64,000 nucleotides of DNA. It comes from Zophobihabitans entericus (GTDB lineage Bacteria; Pseudomonadota; Gammaproteobacteria; Enterobacterales; Orbaceae). Below the pieces are notes generated by a model. The model saw nothing but the letters and a program-made list of their open reading frames with translations. It was not told where the DNA came from and did no database searches. The position numbers and the translations under genes were made by a program. The stretch is taken from the NCBI RefSeq assembly GCF_011745665.1, contig NZ_CP050253.1, positions 1,897,418-1,961,417 of the forward strand. The letters run 5' to 3'. Every line of letters begins with the position of its first letter. Positions within the stretch are counted from its first letter, which is position 1. Shown here in pieces: positions 1-12,963 of the stretch.

Positions 1-1
1 A

Positions 2-4761
<4,760 letters not shown>

Positions 4762-4814
4762 TACTTTCATTAACGTCATTAAATCAGGCGCTATACAAGC
4801 AAGATATTGTGTAA

Positions 4815-4833
4815 AGCGGGGCAATGCCCCGCT
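4815..4833 (+). terminator. GC-rich hairpin after gltD
   Basis: A perfect 8-bp stem (AGCGGGGC/GCCCCGCT) with a 3-base loop lies 54 bases after the gltD stop. There is no U-tract directly after it, so it may be an mRNA-stabilising 3' hairpin or a weak terminator. A second, looser inverted repeat (TCAAAAG...CTTTTGA) follows. It separates gltBD from the convergent minus-strand operon. Confidence 0.5.
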
Positions 4834-4893
4834 CAAAAGCTAACTAATAGTGAGAAACTTTTGATTGTTAAAACCTTTCTATCATTACTTAAT

Positions 4894-6147
4894 TTAAAAA
4901 TACGTCTCTACCGCTTCCAGCACATTATACTGCCCATCAACAAAATAGAGCTGACGCCACTTATCAAAGGTAATACAAGGGTGCGAAGTGCCAAAAATTA
5001 AAATATCACCGACCTGCAAATCAACATCCTTACTGTAATGCAGCATAGCATGTTGATCCATAATGTTTTGTGTCTTCATAGTACCTGTAACAAAAGGCAT
5101 TGCCTGACCGTGACGATAATGGGCAATTGGCTGAGGAAGCCCTTCATCAAAAGCAGCATCACGCTTACCAAAACCAATAATCGCTAAATCAGGCTCTGGC
5201 ATAGATTGTACAAACGCACACAGTTCCATGGCTGAAGCTAAATCGCCCTGAATATGGCAGGCAAGTTCACTACGGTTTTTGAGCGCATTATGGGATTGTT
5301 GATATACGCCTTTATCCTGGGTTACGTAGCATCCCGGGCGAATGACATAACGTATATTCTGTCCCAGATTGGCTTGTTGCATTTGCTGGCAAACAAGGTC
5401 ATACCAGACCGAGCCGGCTCCGGTTAAAATAACTTCTTCAGAGTCTGGGAATAAATTTAATTTAATCAAATTGTTAGATGTGTTGATGACACGAGTTAAA
5501 AAGCCATTAATTTTATCAATATCCGTCAGTTCATTTTGACTATGAATTACGCCCTCATAAAATTCGACACCAGACAATTTAAGCCCCGGTAAGGAATGGA
5601 TATATTTTGCCAGCTCGATCGCTTCTGACTCAGAGCGGCAGCCGCATCTGCCTCCTTCAATACCAAGTTCCAGTAACACATTCATCGTTTGTTCTTGTGC
5701 AGCAAAATGGGTTGAAAGCTGTAAAGCATTCCCTTTATTATCTACACAACAAAAAATCTTAGTATTTGACTGTTGTTTGAGTTTTGACACAAATAACATA
5801 TTGGCTTTACCAATCAGCTGATTTGCCATAATGATATTGGTGATACCCGATTCAATAGCAATTTTGGCCTGATAAGCTGTACCCACACCAATTCCCCATG
5901 CTCCGGCTTGTAACTGTTTCTTGAAAATAGCCGGCGTCATAGTGGTTTTACCATGAGGTGCTAAAGAAACCTGACAGGCATTTGTATAATCCTGCATCCA
6001 GCGAATGTTATTATCAAGTATCTGCTCTTTAATCACGACGACGGGTAAGCACACATCTTCATTAAGAATATTGATCTGTCCGTCCGTAGAATGAGACATG
6101 GCCGCGGCTTTATGATCCAGCTTGCCTGATATTAATTGATTTTTCAT
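4894..6147 (-). CDS. PLP-dependent D-amino acid dehydratase/deaminase, DSD1 (D-serine dehydratase-like) family
   Basis: 417 aa. An alanine-racemase-type N-terminal barrel carries the PLP lysine in SLAPHGKTTM (about residue 67). The C-terminal D-serine-dehydratase-like domain has the His-x-Cys metal pair in GTSHPC. Such enzymes remove ammonia from D-configured 2-amino-3-hydroxy acids (D-serine, D-threonine, and probably D-glucosaminate). I chose the start at 6147 because AGAGGG sits 5 bases upstream; an ATG 7 codons earlier lacks a site. It is the last gene of a minus-strand operon with a D-aminoacylase, RidA and ketodeoxy-sugar-acid kinase and aldolase. That context favours a 2-amino-2-deoxy aldonate substrate giving 2-keto-3-deoxy acid plus ammonia. 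Family is clear, substrate inferred. Confidence 0.85.
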   Translation of the reverse strand: MKNQLISGKLDHKAAAMSHSTDGQINILNEDVCLPVVVIKEQILDNNIRWMQDYTNACQVSLAPHGKTTMTPAIFKKQLQAGAWGIGVGTAYQAKIAIESGITNIIMANQLIGKANMLFVSKLKQQSNTKIFCCVDNKGNALQLSTHFAAQEQTMNVLLELGIEGGRCGCRSESEAIELAKYIHSLPGLKLSGVEFYEGVIHSQNELTDIDKINGFLTRVINTSNNLIKLNLFPDSEEVILTGAGSVWYDLVCQQMQQANLGQNIRYVIRPGCYVTQDKGVYQQSHNALKNRSELACHIQGDLASAMELCAFVQSMPEPDLAIIGFGKRDAAFDEGLPQPIAHYRHGQAMPFVTGTMKTQNIMDQHAMLHYSKDVDLQVGDILIFGTSHPCITFDKWRQLYFVDGQYNVLEAVETYF

Positions 6148-6235
6148 ACTATCCCTCTTATTCATCACACTTTGATAAAATATTCAAAGCGCTACTAAAA
6201 ATATTCTGTTCATCAATATAAAATCATTGAATGGA

Positions 6236-6259
6236 TAAGAGAGGAGTAACCCTCTCTTA
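6236..6259 (-). repeat. Intercistronic inverted repeat
   Basis: A 9-bp perfect inverted repeat (TAAGAGAGG/CCTCTCTTA, 6-base loop) lies in the 146-bp gap between the symporter gene and the DSD1-family gene. There is no U-tract on the minus strand. It is probably an mRNA-stabilising or processing hairpin that sets the expression of the last gene of the operon. Confidence 0.5.
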
Positions 6260-6293
6260 TTAAGATTTACTGATGACTTAATCAATCACTTTT

Positions 6294-7736
6294 TTAAGCA
6301 TTATTTTCACGCTCATCAGTGATCATTTTTAGGACTTCCTCGCGGGATAATTTATTTGCCGGAGTAACCAAGGTAACAAGTACAGAAGCAACTAAACTCA
6401 CCGTTAAGGCAGGAATACATGGATTACCAAAATAAGCAGACCAGTCACTGTTTAGAATAATGGCTACTGACGTTAAGCTACCACCAAGTAACGCAGCGAT
6501 ACAACCTTGCCAGTTAAAGCGCATCCAGAATTTACCAAGTAATACAGAGATACACATACCTGACATTACGGTTGAAATCATTTTAGTGATATAACCGATG
6601 ATGTCATTGGAAGTTAATGCAAAGACCAACGCCAAACAAATAACCACTAACAGGAATAAACGGGATAAGTTAATCGCTTTGTCTTTTGGCGGCATTTTGC
6701 CAGTAATTAAGGTATAAATATCGCGTAGAATAATAGAAACACCTGCGATTGCATCAGAACTACCTGATGACATATTGGCAGACATCCCAGCGATTAATAC
6801 CACCATTGCCAATGCATAAGGTAAAGCGTTAGTTGCGTATAAGAAGGCGAAACTACTATTTTCAAGATTCGGTTCCATTACATGAGTTGCCATACCGATA
6901 ATAGCCGGTAAGAACGAGAAACCCATATAGAGCAAACCAGTAATGATAAAGGATTGTCTGATAGCTGTGGTTGATTTTGCTGCGTAAATGCGTTGACGAT
7001 AAGATGGTGTTGCTAAAACTCCAATACAAATCACTATTGAGAGCGAAATCGCTGGCAAAATACCTAACTTACCAATACCAAATGGGGTAAAGGCTTTTGG
7101 GTCAGTGTTAGCCACAACCACATCCCAGCCACCAACGTAACTGACTGACATCACTGCCAGAACAATAAAGCCTAGGAACAAGACAATAGATTGTAAAGTA
7201 TCGATCCAGGATACTGCTTTATATCCGCCGATTCCGACATAGAAGATGAAGCCAACGGCAATAATGATTTTAGCAACAGTAATATCAATGTCAGCAGCCC
7301 AGGCTAAATACAGACCACCACCTAAAATATGTGCCCCCAGCCAGCCAAGAGAAGCTAAAAAGATAATTAGCGCCACCACGTTTTTTACGACTTTACTACC
7401 ACCAGTGTAATAACAAAGTTCTTCACTCATAGTCATAAAACGCAGGTTACGCACCGGTCCAAATAACCAGGCAGTGACTAAAATACCCGTTGCACCGCCA
7501 ATACCATATAGCATACCAGCCCAACCATTGGCATAACCAAAACTAACCGCACCGATACTTGAGCCTGTACCAACCATCGTACCAACAGTAGAGCCCAATG
7601 TGAGTAACATCGGTAACTTACGTCCACCAAGAATAAAATCATCACCGGTTTTTTGATGGCGGGTCACGTACCAGCCAATAAACATCATCCCAACCGCATA
7701 AAGTAGAAACCACATTAAAAAATTATCATGATTCAT
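6294..7736 (-). CDS. Sodium:solute symporter (SSS family)
   Basis: 480 aa with about 13 hydrophobic segments and SSS-family features such as GSTVGTMVGTGSSIGAVSFG near residue 50, a sodium-site-like region, and IGGYKAVSWIDTLQ. It should couple import of a solute to Na+ at the inner membrane. The start has GGAG 8 bases upstream. It lies between ridA and the DSD1-family gene in the operon, so I infer it imports the operon's substrate, likely an (N-acetylated) amino sugar acid or D-amino acid. The family does not reveal the substrate. Confidence 0.9.
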   Translation of the reverse strand: MNHDNFLMWFLLYAVGMMFIGWYVTRHQKTGDDFILGGRKLPMLLTLGSTVGTMVGTGSSIGAVSFGYANGWAGMLYGIGGATGILVTAWLFGPVRNLRFMTMSEELCYYTGGSKVVKNVVALIIFLASLGWLGAHILGGGLYLAWAADIDITVAKIIIAVGFIFYVGIGGYKAVSWIDTLQSIVLFLGFIVLAVMSVSYVGGWDVVVANTDPKAFTPFGIGKLGILPAISLSIVICIGVLATPSYRQRIYAAKSTTAIRQSFIITGLLYMGFSFLPAIIGMATHVMEPNLENSSFAFLYATNALPYALAMVVLIAGMSANMSSGSSDAIAGVSIILRDIYTLITGKMPPKDKAINLSRLFLLVVICLALVFALTSNDIIGYITKMISTVMSGMCISVLLGKFWMRFNWQGCIAALLGGSLTSVAIILNSDWSAYFGNPCIPALTVSLVASVLVTLVTPANKLSREEVLKMITDERENNA

Positions 7737-7777
7737 AAAGATATCTCCAGCTTACGTTACTTTGTAATCTATTTAAT

Positions 7778-8167
7778 TTATTTGAATTTTTTATTAAAGC
7801 AGGTCATATCAACTTCAACCATGCAATCAACAACTAAGTCCGCAACACAGCACACTCTGGCTGGTGGACAATCACTAAAGAACTCTTTAAATACTTTATT
7901 AAATGATTGAAAGTAACGTGCGTCAGTAAGGAACACCTTCATATGCACAATATCTTCTTTACTAAATCCGGCTTGCTCAACAATATCCAGACAATTTTGG
8001 ATTGCTAATTGTGACTGAGCGATAATACCGCCGTCAATAATTTCACCATCAATCATTGGGGTTTGCCCCGAAACATATAACCAACCGTCTGCGGCAACGG
8101 CTTTGGCAAAAGGTAAGGATTGTCCTCCTGTCCCTTTACCACCTTCAATGCCATATCGTTTAATCAT
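7778..8167 (-). CDS. RidA family enamine/imine deaminase
   Basis: 129 aa, the normal length for RidA/YjgF/UK114. The conserved PAR motif (CPPARVCCVADL), whose Arg binds the carboxylate of the substrate, is present near the C-terminus. RidA proteins hydrolyse reactive enamine/imine intermediates released by PLP-dependent dehydratases. Being in one operon with such a dehydratase points to a dedicated partner that speeds conversion to the keto acid and protects other PLP enzymes. AGGAG lies just upstream of the ATG. Confidence 0.92.
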   Translation of the reverse strand: MIKRYGIEGGKGTGGQSLPFAKAVAADGWLYVSGQTPMIDGEIIDGGIIAQSQLAIQNCLDIVEQAGFSKEDIVHMKVFLTDARYFQSFNKVFKEFFSDCPPARVCCVADLVVDCMVEVDMTCFNKKFK

Positions 8168-8221
8168 GTTCTTGCTCCTATGCTTATCAATTTTGTTTTA
8201 ATCATTTTTGTTGTATAGATA

Positions 8222-9658
8222 CTATTGTTGTCTTTCGATAAATCGTCCTGCCCGTTTACCCGTCATCTGTTTTTGGGTATAAGTCAGAACGCCGTTTACA
8301 AACACATATTCAATGCCGTCAGCCTTTTGTTTTGGATCTTCAAATGTCGCGCTGGCATTAATTTTTTGCGGGTCAAATAACACTAAATCGGCAAAATAGT
8401 CCTCACGAATAAAGCCTCTGCCCGTGAGAGAGAAACGCTCTGCTGATTTACCTGTCATCTTGTGAATAGCGATGGCTAGTGGAAAGAGTTTCTCGTCTCG
8501 ACTGTAATAACCTAAAACGCGAGGAAAGGTTCCCCATAAACGTGGGTGAGGATTAGGATCACAAGGCAGACCGTCTGACCCAATCATTGAAGTGTCATGT
8601 TGCAGGACGCGTCTGACATCGTCTTCATGCATCTGAAAATAAATGGCACCAGCAGGGAGAAGTTTTTCAGCTGCTGCAAGTAGTGTGACTGACCAGATTT
8701 TGGCAATCTCTGCCAGTGTTTTACCTGCCATCTCCGGATGAGGTGTTGACCATGAAATCACAATATCGTAATCAGAGGTAACCTGACCTAAATCCAGATT
8801 GGAAGAACCGGCACGATAAGGATAGCAATCACAACTGATGTCTTGTTGTTTACGATATTTATCAATCAGGGCTAATGTTTCAACTGTTCTACCCCAGTTT
8901 TTAGCACCGGCGCATTTATGATGAGAGATTTGAACCGGTACTTTGCCATGTCGGCCAATCAGGAAAGCCTCATGCATAGCGTCAATAATACAGTCATACT
9001 CAGTACGCATATGCGTTGCATAAAGTCCTTTATACTGCGCAAGCACTTCTGACAGAGCACAAATTTCTTCAGTTGAGGAGTTAATCGCGTTACCGTAGGA
9101 TAAGCCTGTTGTCAGTCCTAAAGCACCTTGCTCCATGGCTTCAATAAGTTTTTGCTTCATCACGGCAACATTGGCTTCTGTTGCTGGTTTTAACAGTGAC
9201 TCCACACAGTTATTACGTAAGGTGGTATGACCAACAAAGGTGCCGACATTGACACTGGGTGAGATATCATTAATTTTTTGCTTATAAGATTTGAGGTCAG
9301 GATAGACAAACTCATCCAGTTCACCGAGTAGGTTTATCGGATCAGGGACTTCGCCATGCATCGTAGCACAAACTCCACTGATACCACAGTTACCAACAAT
9401 AATAGAGGTGACACCTTGTGAGGTTTTAGCCTCATACTCAGGTTGTCTGATCACCACTAAATCATCATGTGTGTGGACATCAATAAAACCGGGGGATAAT
9501 ATTTTATCCTGACAATCGATAACGATATTCGCCTCATCATCAATTTTCAGTGCAATTTTAGCTATTTTATCGTTTTTTACCGCAAGATCAGCACGGTAGC
9601 CTTCTTGTCCTGAGCCATCAATAATCGTGGCATTTTTAAATACATAATCATATTTCAT
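8222..9658 (-). CDS. D-aminoacylase / N-acyl-D-amino-acid deacylase family amidohydrolase
   Basis: 478 aa. The amidohydrolase fold is shown by the metal motif DVHTHDD (about residue 60), a conserved Cys in IIVGNCGISG, metal-site histidines in ATHMRTE and QISHHK, and a catalytic-type Asp in MIGSDGLP. Known members cleave N-acyl-D-amino acids to free D-amino acid and carboxylate. Next to a D-amino-acid dehydratase and sugar-acid genes, deacetylation of an N-acetyl-2-amino-aldonate (itself a D-2-amino acid) is a good fit, but that substrate is inferred. It lies 40 bp downstream of the aldolase gene. Confidence 0.88.
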   Translation of the reverse strand: MKYDYVFKNATIIDGSGQEGYRADLAVKNDKIAKIALKIDDEANIVIDCQDKILSPGFIDVHTHDDLVVIRQPEYEAKTSQGVTSIIVGNCGISGVCATMHGEVPDPINLLGELDEFVYPDLKSYKQKINDISPSVNVGTFVGHTTLRNNCVESLLKPATEANVAVMKQKLIEAMEQGALGLTTGLSYGNAINSSTEEICALSEVLAQYKGLYATHMRTEYDCIIDAMHEAFLIGRHGKVPVQISHHKCAGAKNWGRTVETLALIDKYRKQQDISCDCYPYRAGSSNLDLGQVTSDYDIVISWSTPHPEMAGKTLAEIAKIWSVTLLAAAEKLLPAGAIYFQMHEDDVRRVLQHDTSMIGSDGLPCDPNPHPRLWGTFPRVLGYYSRDEKLFPLAIAIHKMTGKSAERFSLTGRGFIREDYFADLVLFDPQKINASATFEDPKQKADGIEYVFVNGVLTYTQKQMTGKRAGRFIERQQ

Positions 9659-9698
9659 ACTATTTTTACCTTATTCACCTGTAATGTTATTTTGCTCA

Positions 9699-10322
9699 CT
9701 AAAGTTTGTTAAAGCTTTGGTAAGCCTGAATAAATGCTGCTGCTTTTTGTCTTGTAGCGTCAGGGGATTGCCCGGCTTTATAGAGATCGCTGCCCAGCCC
9801 TGCACCGACACAACCTGCCCGCAAATAATCATGTAAGTTTTCTGGTGTAATTCCACCCACCGCGAAAATACCGATGTGTTTTGGAATCACCGCGGTTAAA
9901 GCTTTGATATAATCAGGACCAAAGGCAGAAGAGGGGAACACTTTTAAATTAGGCGAACCGGCATCAATAGCGGTAAAAGCTTCTGTGGCAGTGGCACACC
10001 CGGGGCAAATCACCAGTCCTAGTTGTAGGGCTTTTTTAATTACACTTTCATTGATATTTGGTGTCACAATTAATCGCCCGCCAAGACGGGCAACTTCTTC
10101 TACCTGTTCAGCTTTGAGGACTGTGCCGGCACCTATCAGAGCCAAATGTCCGTAACGTTCTACCGCAATACGAATACTTTCCTGCCAGTTTGGTGAGTTC
10201 AGCGGAATCTCTATCGCATCAAAGCCTGCTTCAATCAATAAGGAGATGTGCTGTTCAACTTCGTCAGGAGTGATTCCTCTTAAGATTGCAATTAAGGGAA
10301 TTTTGGTTGTTTGCCATGTCAT
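9699..10322 (-). CDS. dgoA: 2-dehydro-3-deoxy-6-phosphogalactonate aldolase (KDPGal/KDPG aldolase family)
   Basis: 207 aa, very like DgoA of E. coli in length and wording (PLIAILRGITPDE, DAIEIPLNSP, LIGAGTVLK, IVTPNI, VCPGCATATEAF-like, FAVGGITPEN). The class I Schiff-base Lys is probably that in LKVFPSSAFGP. The enzyme splits 2-keto-3-deoxy-6-phosphogalactonate, and with varying efficiency the gluconate epimer, into pyruvate and glyceraldehyde-3-phosphate. Its ATG overlaps the dgoK stop (ATGA). No dgoD galactonate dehydratase or galactonate permease is nearby, so the feed is not ordinary galactonate. Confidence 0.92.
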   Translation of the reverse strand: MTWQTTKIPLIAILRGITPDEVEQHISLLIEAGFDAIEIPLNSPNWQESIRIAVERYGHLALIGAGTVLKAEQVEEVARLGGRLIVTPNINESVIKKALQLGLVICPGCATATEAFTAIDAGSPNLKVFPSSAFGPDYIKALTAVIPKHIGIFAVGGITPENLHDYLRAGCVGAGLGSDLYKAGQSPDATRQKAAAFIQAYQSFNKL

Positions 10323-11347
10323 TGAGATATCTCCTTTTCAGATAATAAATTAGCTATTTTTGCCAGAGCGATAGAGCCTAAACCTGATAGGGGTTGTTCT
10401 TTTTGTTCGTTCAATTCGATAATTTTCCCGGTAAAAAAATCGTCGTGAGAAATCAATAGTTGTAGTGCTTGTTGTAGAATTTTTTTACCAGTCAGGATAA
10501 TTGTGGTGTCAGCCTCAACGTTAAGAGCCTGACTTTGTTTAATCGTTAATAGATCGCCATATAGCACAGCGCCAAGTAGATAATTGGCTCGTTGATTGAT
10601 CGTGGTCTGGCCAAATAAATCCAGCAGACGAACCAGAAAACAGCTACGTGCCAGACCGACGTCTTGGCAAGACGCAGCACCTTTTAGTAGATAATCCTGG
10701 TCAATTGATTTTGCAAATTGATGATCCAGTGAACCACTAATAATGGTTTGCTGGGTGATGATATCTAGCATCTCACCCGCTATCGTGGTGGTACAGGCAG
10801 TAATGTTTTTTTGTTGATCTATTTTGACAAATTTAGAGTGTGAGCCCGGTAAGACAATTAATGCTGGAGAGTTGATATCTGACAGGGAAAGAACACCTAT
10901 TGTTTCGGTTTCTTCACCGCGCATGATATCCATCATTTCACAATCATCAAGACTAATAGGGTTAGCACTATTTTTAACGCCGGGAATAAACCAGACCGGT
11001 GAGGAGGATATTTCAGGCAATAATTTTTTTACCATATTGGCGGCTAAATCTTTCATGCTGACTGGTGTAACCAGATGAGGAATTTCACAAAGTCCCAGAT
11101 TAGAGGTGATCATGCCACAAGCCAGAATCAATAAAGGTTGTTCAGGTTTAATTTTGGCAGTCAGTAAGGCTTCATCAAGCGCGGTTTTGACGGCTTGTTT
11201 TAATTTAATAGTATTTCCGGTAATGGCGGTATCGCGCACACCAACAGATTGAGTTGCTTCAGCAATCACTTTTTGTTCCGACCAGACTCTGACTCTGGTA
11301 TTGGTTGTTCCAGAATCGATGGTGACTATAGGTAGTATTTCACTCAT
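10319..11347 (-). CDS. dgoK: 2-dehydro-3-deoxygalactonokinase
   Basis: 342 aa. The N-terminus (IVTIDSGTTNTRVRVW) is the ATP/sugar-binding start of the DgoK family, and the HSKFV segment near residue 170 is typical. It is somewhat longer than E. coli DgoK (about 292 aa). It phosphorylates 2-keto-3-deoxygalactonate, the substrate-maker for DgoA, with which it overlaps by 4 bases. AGGAG precedes the ATG. Promiscuity towards ketodeoxygluconate is possible. Confidence 0.9.
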   Translation of the reverse strand: MSEILPIVTIDSGTTNTRVRVWSEQKVIAEATQSVGVRDTAITGNTIKLKQAVKTALDEALLTAKIKPEQPLLILACGMITSNLGLCEIPHLVTPVSMKDLAANMVKKLLPEISSSPVWFIPGVKNSANPISLDDCEMMDIMRGEETETIGVLSLSDINSPALIVLPGSHSKFVKIDQQKNITACTTTIAGEMLDIITQQTIISGSLDHQFAKSIDQDYLLKGAASCQDVGLARSCFLVRLLDLFGQTTINQRANYLLGAVLYGDLLTIKQSQALNVEADTTIILTGKKILQQALQLLISHDDFFTGKIIELNEQKEQPLSGLGSIALAKIANLLSEKEISQ

Positions 11348-11383
11348 AACTTCTCCTAAAAAAAGGCAAAAAAATCCCCTGAA

Positions 11384-11420
11384 TGACCAGTTATGAACTG
11401 GTCACTAAATTAAATTTAGT
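11384..11420. promoter_or_regulatory. Two abutting perfect palindromes between the RpiR gene and dgoK
   Basis: TGACCAGTT-ATG-AACTGGTCA (11384-11404, 9-bp arms) directly abuts ACTAAATT-A-AATTTAGT (11404-11420, 8-bp arms). Both lie 37 bases or more upstream of the dgoK start on the minus strand. They could be an operator, an attenuator, or a processing hairpin that separates regulator from enzyme expression. There is no adjacent U-tract, although a T-run follows the first palindrome by about 10 bases on the minus strand. Confidence 0.5.
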
Positions 11421-11448
11421 TTCTTTAATGAATATTTACTGGAGTACG

Positions 11449-12312
11449 CTAATCACCAAGAGGCTGTCTGTTGTTTCCTCCGCGGTGGCTATCTAGCGCA
11501 ACTTTAACTCGCCTTAAGCGGTCTCTGGCATGGCGCTGATTAGAAACACCAAGTTCAGTCGCCAGTACGTCAATAGCAGCCAACATCACGTAGCGGGACG
11601 CAGTTGGTTTATAGATATAGTCATTTTCCTGAACGATGATGGGTAACAAGGCATCTGCATGTTTGGCAAGTGGTGTGTTTTCTTGCGTCACAATAATAAT
11701 TTTTGCACCATATTGTTTAGCAATAGCGACACTTTCGATAATTTCATTGGTGTAACCGCCAAGAGAAAGGGCAATCACTACGTCATTTTTTTCAACTGCA
11801 GCAGTCACCATACGTACTAATAAGCCATCGTTATAGGATGTAACAGGGATTCCCAATCGGAATAAACGATGCTGAACTTCTTGTGCCACAAAACTGGAAC
11901 CGCCGCCCATACCAATGACGATTGTGTGTCTGGCATGACTTACCCAGTTAGCGGCTTTTTTGAGAACCTTTTCATCAATGACATTACGATTGACCATTAA
12001 TGCATTGATGATGGTACTATAGACACCCTGAATACCGTCTAGATCAGGAACGTCATTGATAAAGCGTTGTCCGGCGGAAAGTGACTGAGCCAGACTTAGT
12101 TTTAGGTCACGTACATCATCACAGCCGAGTGATTTTGCGAATCTCGTGATAGTAGCTGGGCTCACTGCCATTTCATGAGCGAGTTTGGCAATAGGTAAAC
12201 GGCTAACAGATTCGATGTCATCCAAAATAAATTGGGCAACTCTCTTTTCAGAACCGGTCATTTCAACAAATTTCTCTTTAATGCGAGAAATAATATCAAT
12301 ACGATAATTCAT
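11449..12312 (-). CDS. RpiR family transcriptional regulator
   Basis: 287 aa from the start chosen here. An N-terminal RpiR-type helix-turn-helix (LAHEMAVSPATITRFAKSLG, about residues 38-57) is followed by a SIS phosphosugar-binding domain (VIGMGGGSSFVAQE; VVIALSLGGYTNE). The start at 12312 has GGGAG 8 bases upstream; the frame is open 25 codons further but lacks a site there. Members sense phosphorylated sugars or sugar acids. As first gene of the operon it probably controls it, with a KDPGal- or KDPG-like effector by inference. A perfect palindrome lies about 90 bases upstream. Confidence 0.88.
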   Translation of the reverse strand: MNYRIDIISRIKEKFVEMTGSEKRVAQFILDDIESVSRLPIAKLAHEMAVSPATITRFAKSLGCDDVRDLKLSLAQSLSAGQRFINDVPDLDGIQGVYSTIINALMVNRNVIDEKVLKKAANWVSHARHTIVIGMGGGSSFVAQEVQHRLFRLGIPVTSYNDGLLVRMVTAAVEKNDVVIALSLGGYTNEIIESVAIAKQYGAKIIIVTQENTPLAKHADALLPIIVQENDYIYKPTASRYVMLAAIDVLATELGVSNQRHARDRLRRVKVALDSHRGGNNRQPLGD

Positions 12313-12400
12313 GTCATTCTCCCACCAATAATCTGATGATAGGAAGTCTACAGGAAAATAGAAAGAAAACCTTGAAGGGACACACAAATACAGCAGGTTT

Positions 12401-12421
12401 TTATGATACTAAATATCATAA
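12401..12421. promoter_or_regulatory. Perfect palindrome, candidate RpiR operator
   Basis: TTATGATA-CTAAA-TATCATAA is a 21-bp perfect interrupted palindrome 89 bases upstream of the RpiR-family start and within the presumed promoter region of the operon. Size and symmetry fit a dimeric or tetrameric RpiR regulator. No experimental consensus for this protein is known to me. Confidence 0.5.
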
Positions 12422-12504
12422 TTTATGAGGAATTTTTAATTAGTTTTTTAAAATCAAAAAGTTAAAAAAGATACTGAAAATATAAAAACTAATAACCTTA
12501 TTGA

Positions 12505-12510
12505 TATAAT
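12505..12510 (+). promoter_or_regulatory. Possible -10 box before the hairpin array
   Basis: A consensus TATAAT lies about 23 bases before the first GC-rich hairpin of the array. No convincing -35 box is seen at 17 bp, so this is a weak promoter prediction. It matters because base changes in the array suggest plus-strand RNA. Confidence 0.25.
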
Positions 12511-12523
12511 GTTATTTAATATT

Positions 12524-12580
12524 TTTTGAGTTGCGCGACGTAGTCGCGCTTTTAGATCTTAGTGCAGTGAAAGTAATTAG
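12524..12580 (+). repeat. Hairpin unit A, first copy
   Basis: This is a solitary copy of a unit that recurs at about 12582 and 12773. Its core is GCGCGAC-GTA-GTCGCGC (12533-12549), preceded by TTTTTTGAGTT and followed by TTTTAGATCTTAG and then GTAATTAG. The stem followed by four Ts could act as a terminator. No coding potential is seen. Confidence 0.6.
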
Positions 12581-12581
12581 G

Positions 12582-12963
12582 TTTTTTCGAGTTGCGTGGC
12601 GCAGCCACGCTTTGTGGCTCTTAGAGCGGTGTTGTAATTAGCCTGTGGGTGAGCTTAGCGGTACTATTCCGATGCGCTGGACATGCAAGCCATGTAACGC
12701 TTACTCCATAGCACTGCTAAGCTCAATTGACTTTCTATAATATCCAAAGATAGAAGATAATATTTTAGATTGGGTTTTGAGTTGCGCGACGTAGTCGCGC
12801 TTTATGGATCTTAGAACGGTGATTGTAATTAGCCTGTGGGTGAGCTTAGCGGTACTATTCCGATGCGCTGAACATGCAAGCCATGTAACGCTTACTCCAT
12901 AGCACCGCTAAGCTTAGTCTACTTTTAATAACATCTAAAGATAAAAGATAAAATTAGATTCTG
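12582..12963 (+). repeat. Tandem duplication (about 190 bp, two copies) of composite hairpin element A+B
   Basis: Copy 1 is about 12582-12772 and copy 2 about 12773-12963. Each has hairpin A (GCGTGGC-GCA-GCCACGC in copy 1, GCGCGAC-GTA-GTCGCGC in copy 2) and a 76-base element B. B is bounded by a 13-base inverted repeat (TGAGCTTAGCGGT ... ACYGCTAAGCTYA; 12650-12725 and 12841-12916) with an inner ACATG-CAAGC-CATGT hairpin. Hairpin A differs by two compensated base pairs, and B's arm differences are G-U wobbles if read on the plus strand. An AT-rich tail closes each copy. The function is unknown; it could be a REP/MITE-like element or a structured RNA. Confidence 0.75.

Noticed and set aside
4807-5001. 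64-aa plus-strand open frame after gltD
   Set aside because: It crosses the gltD hairpin and the antisense of the DSD1-family gene, has no ribosome site and no recognisable protein.
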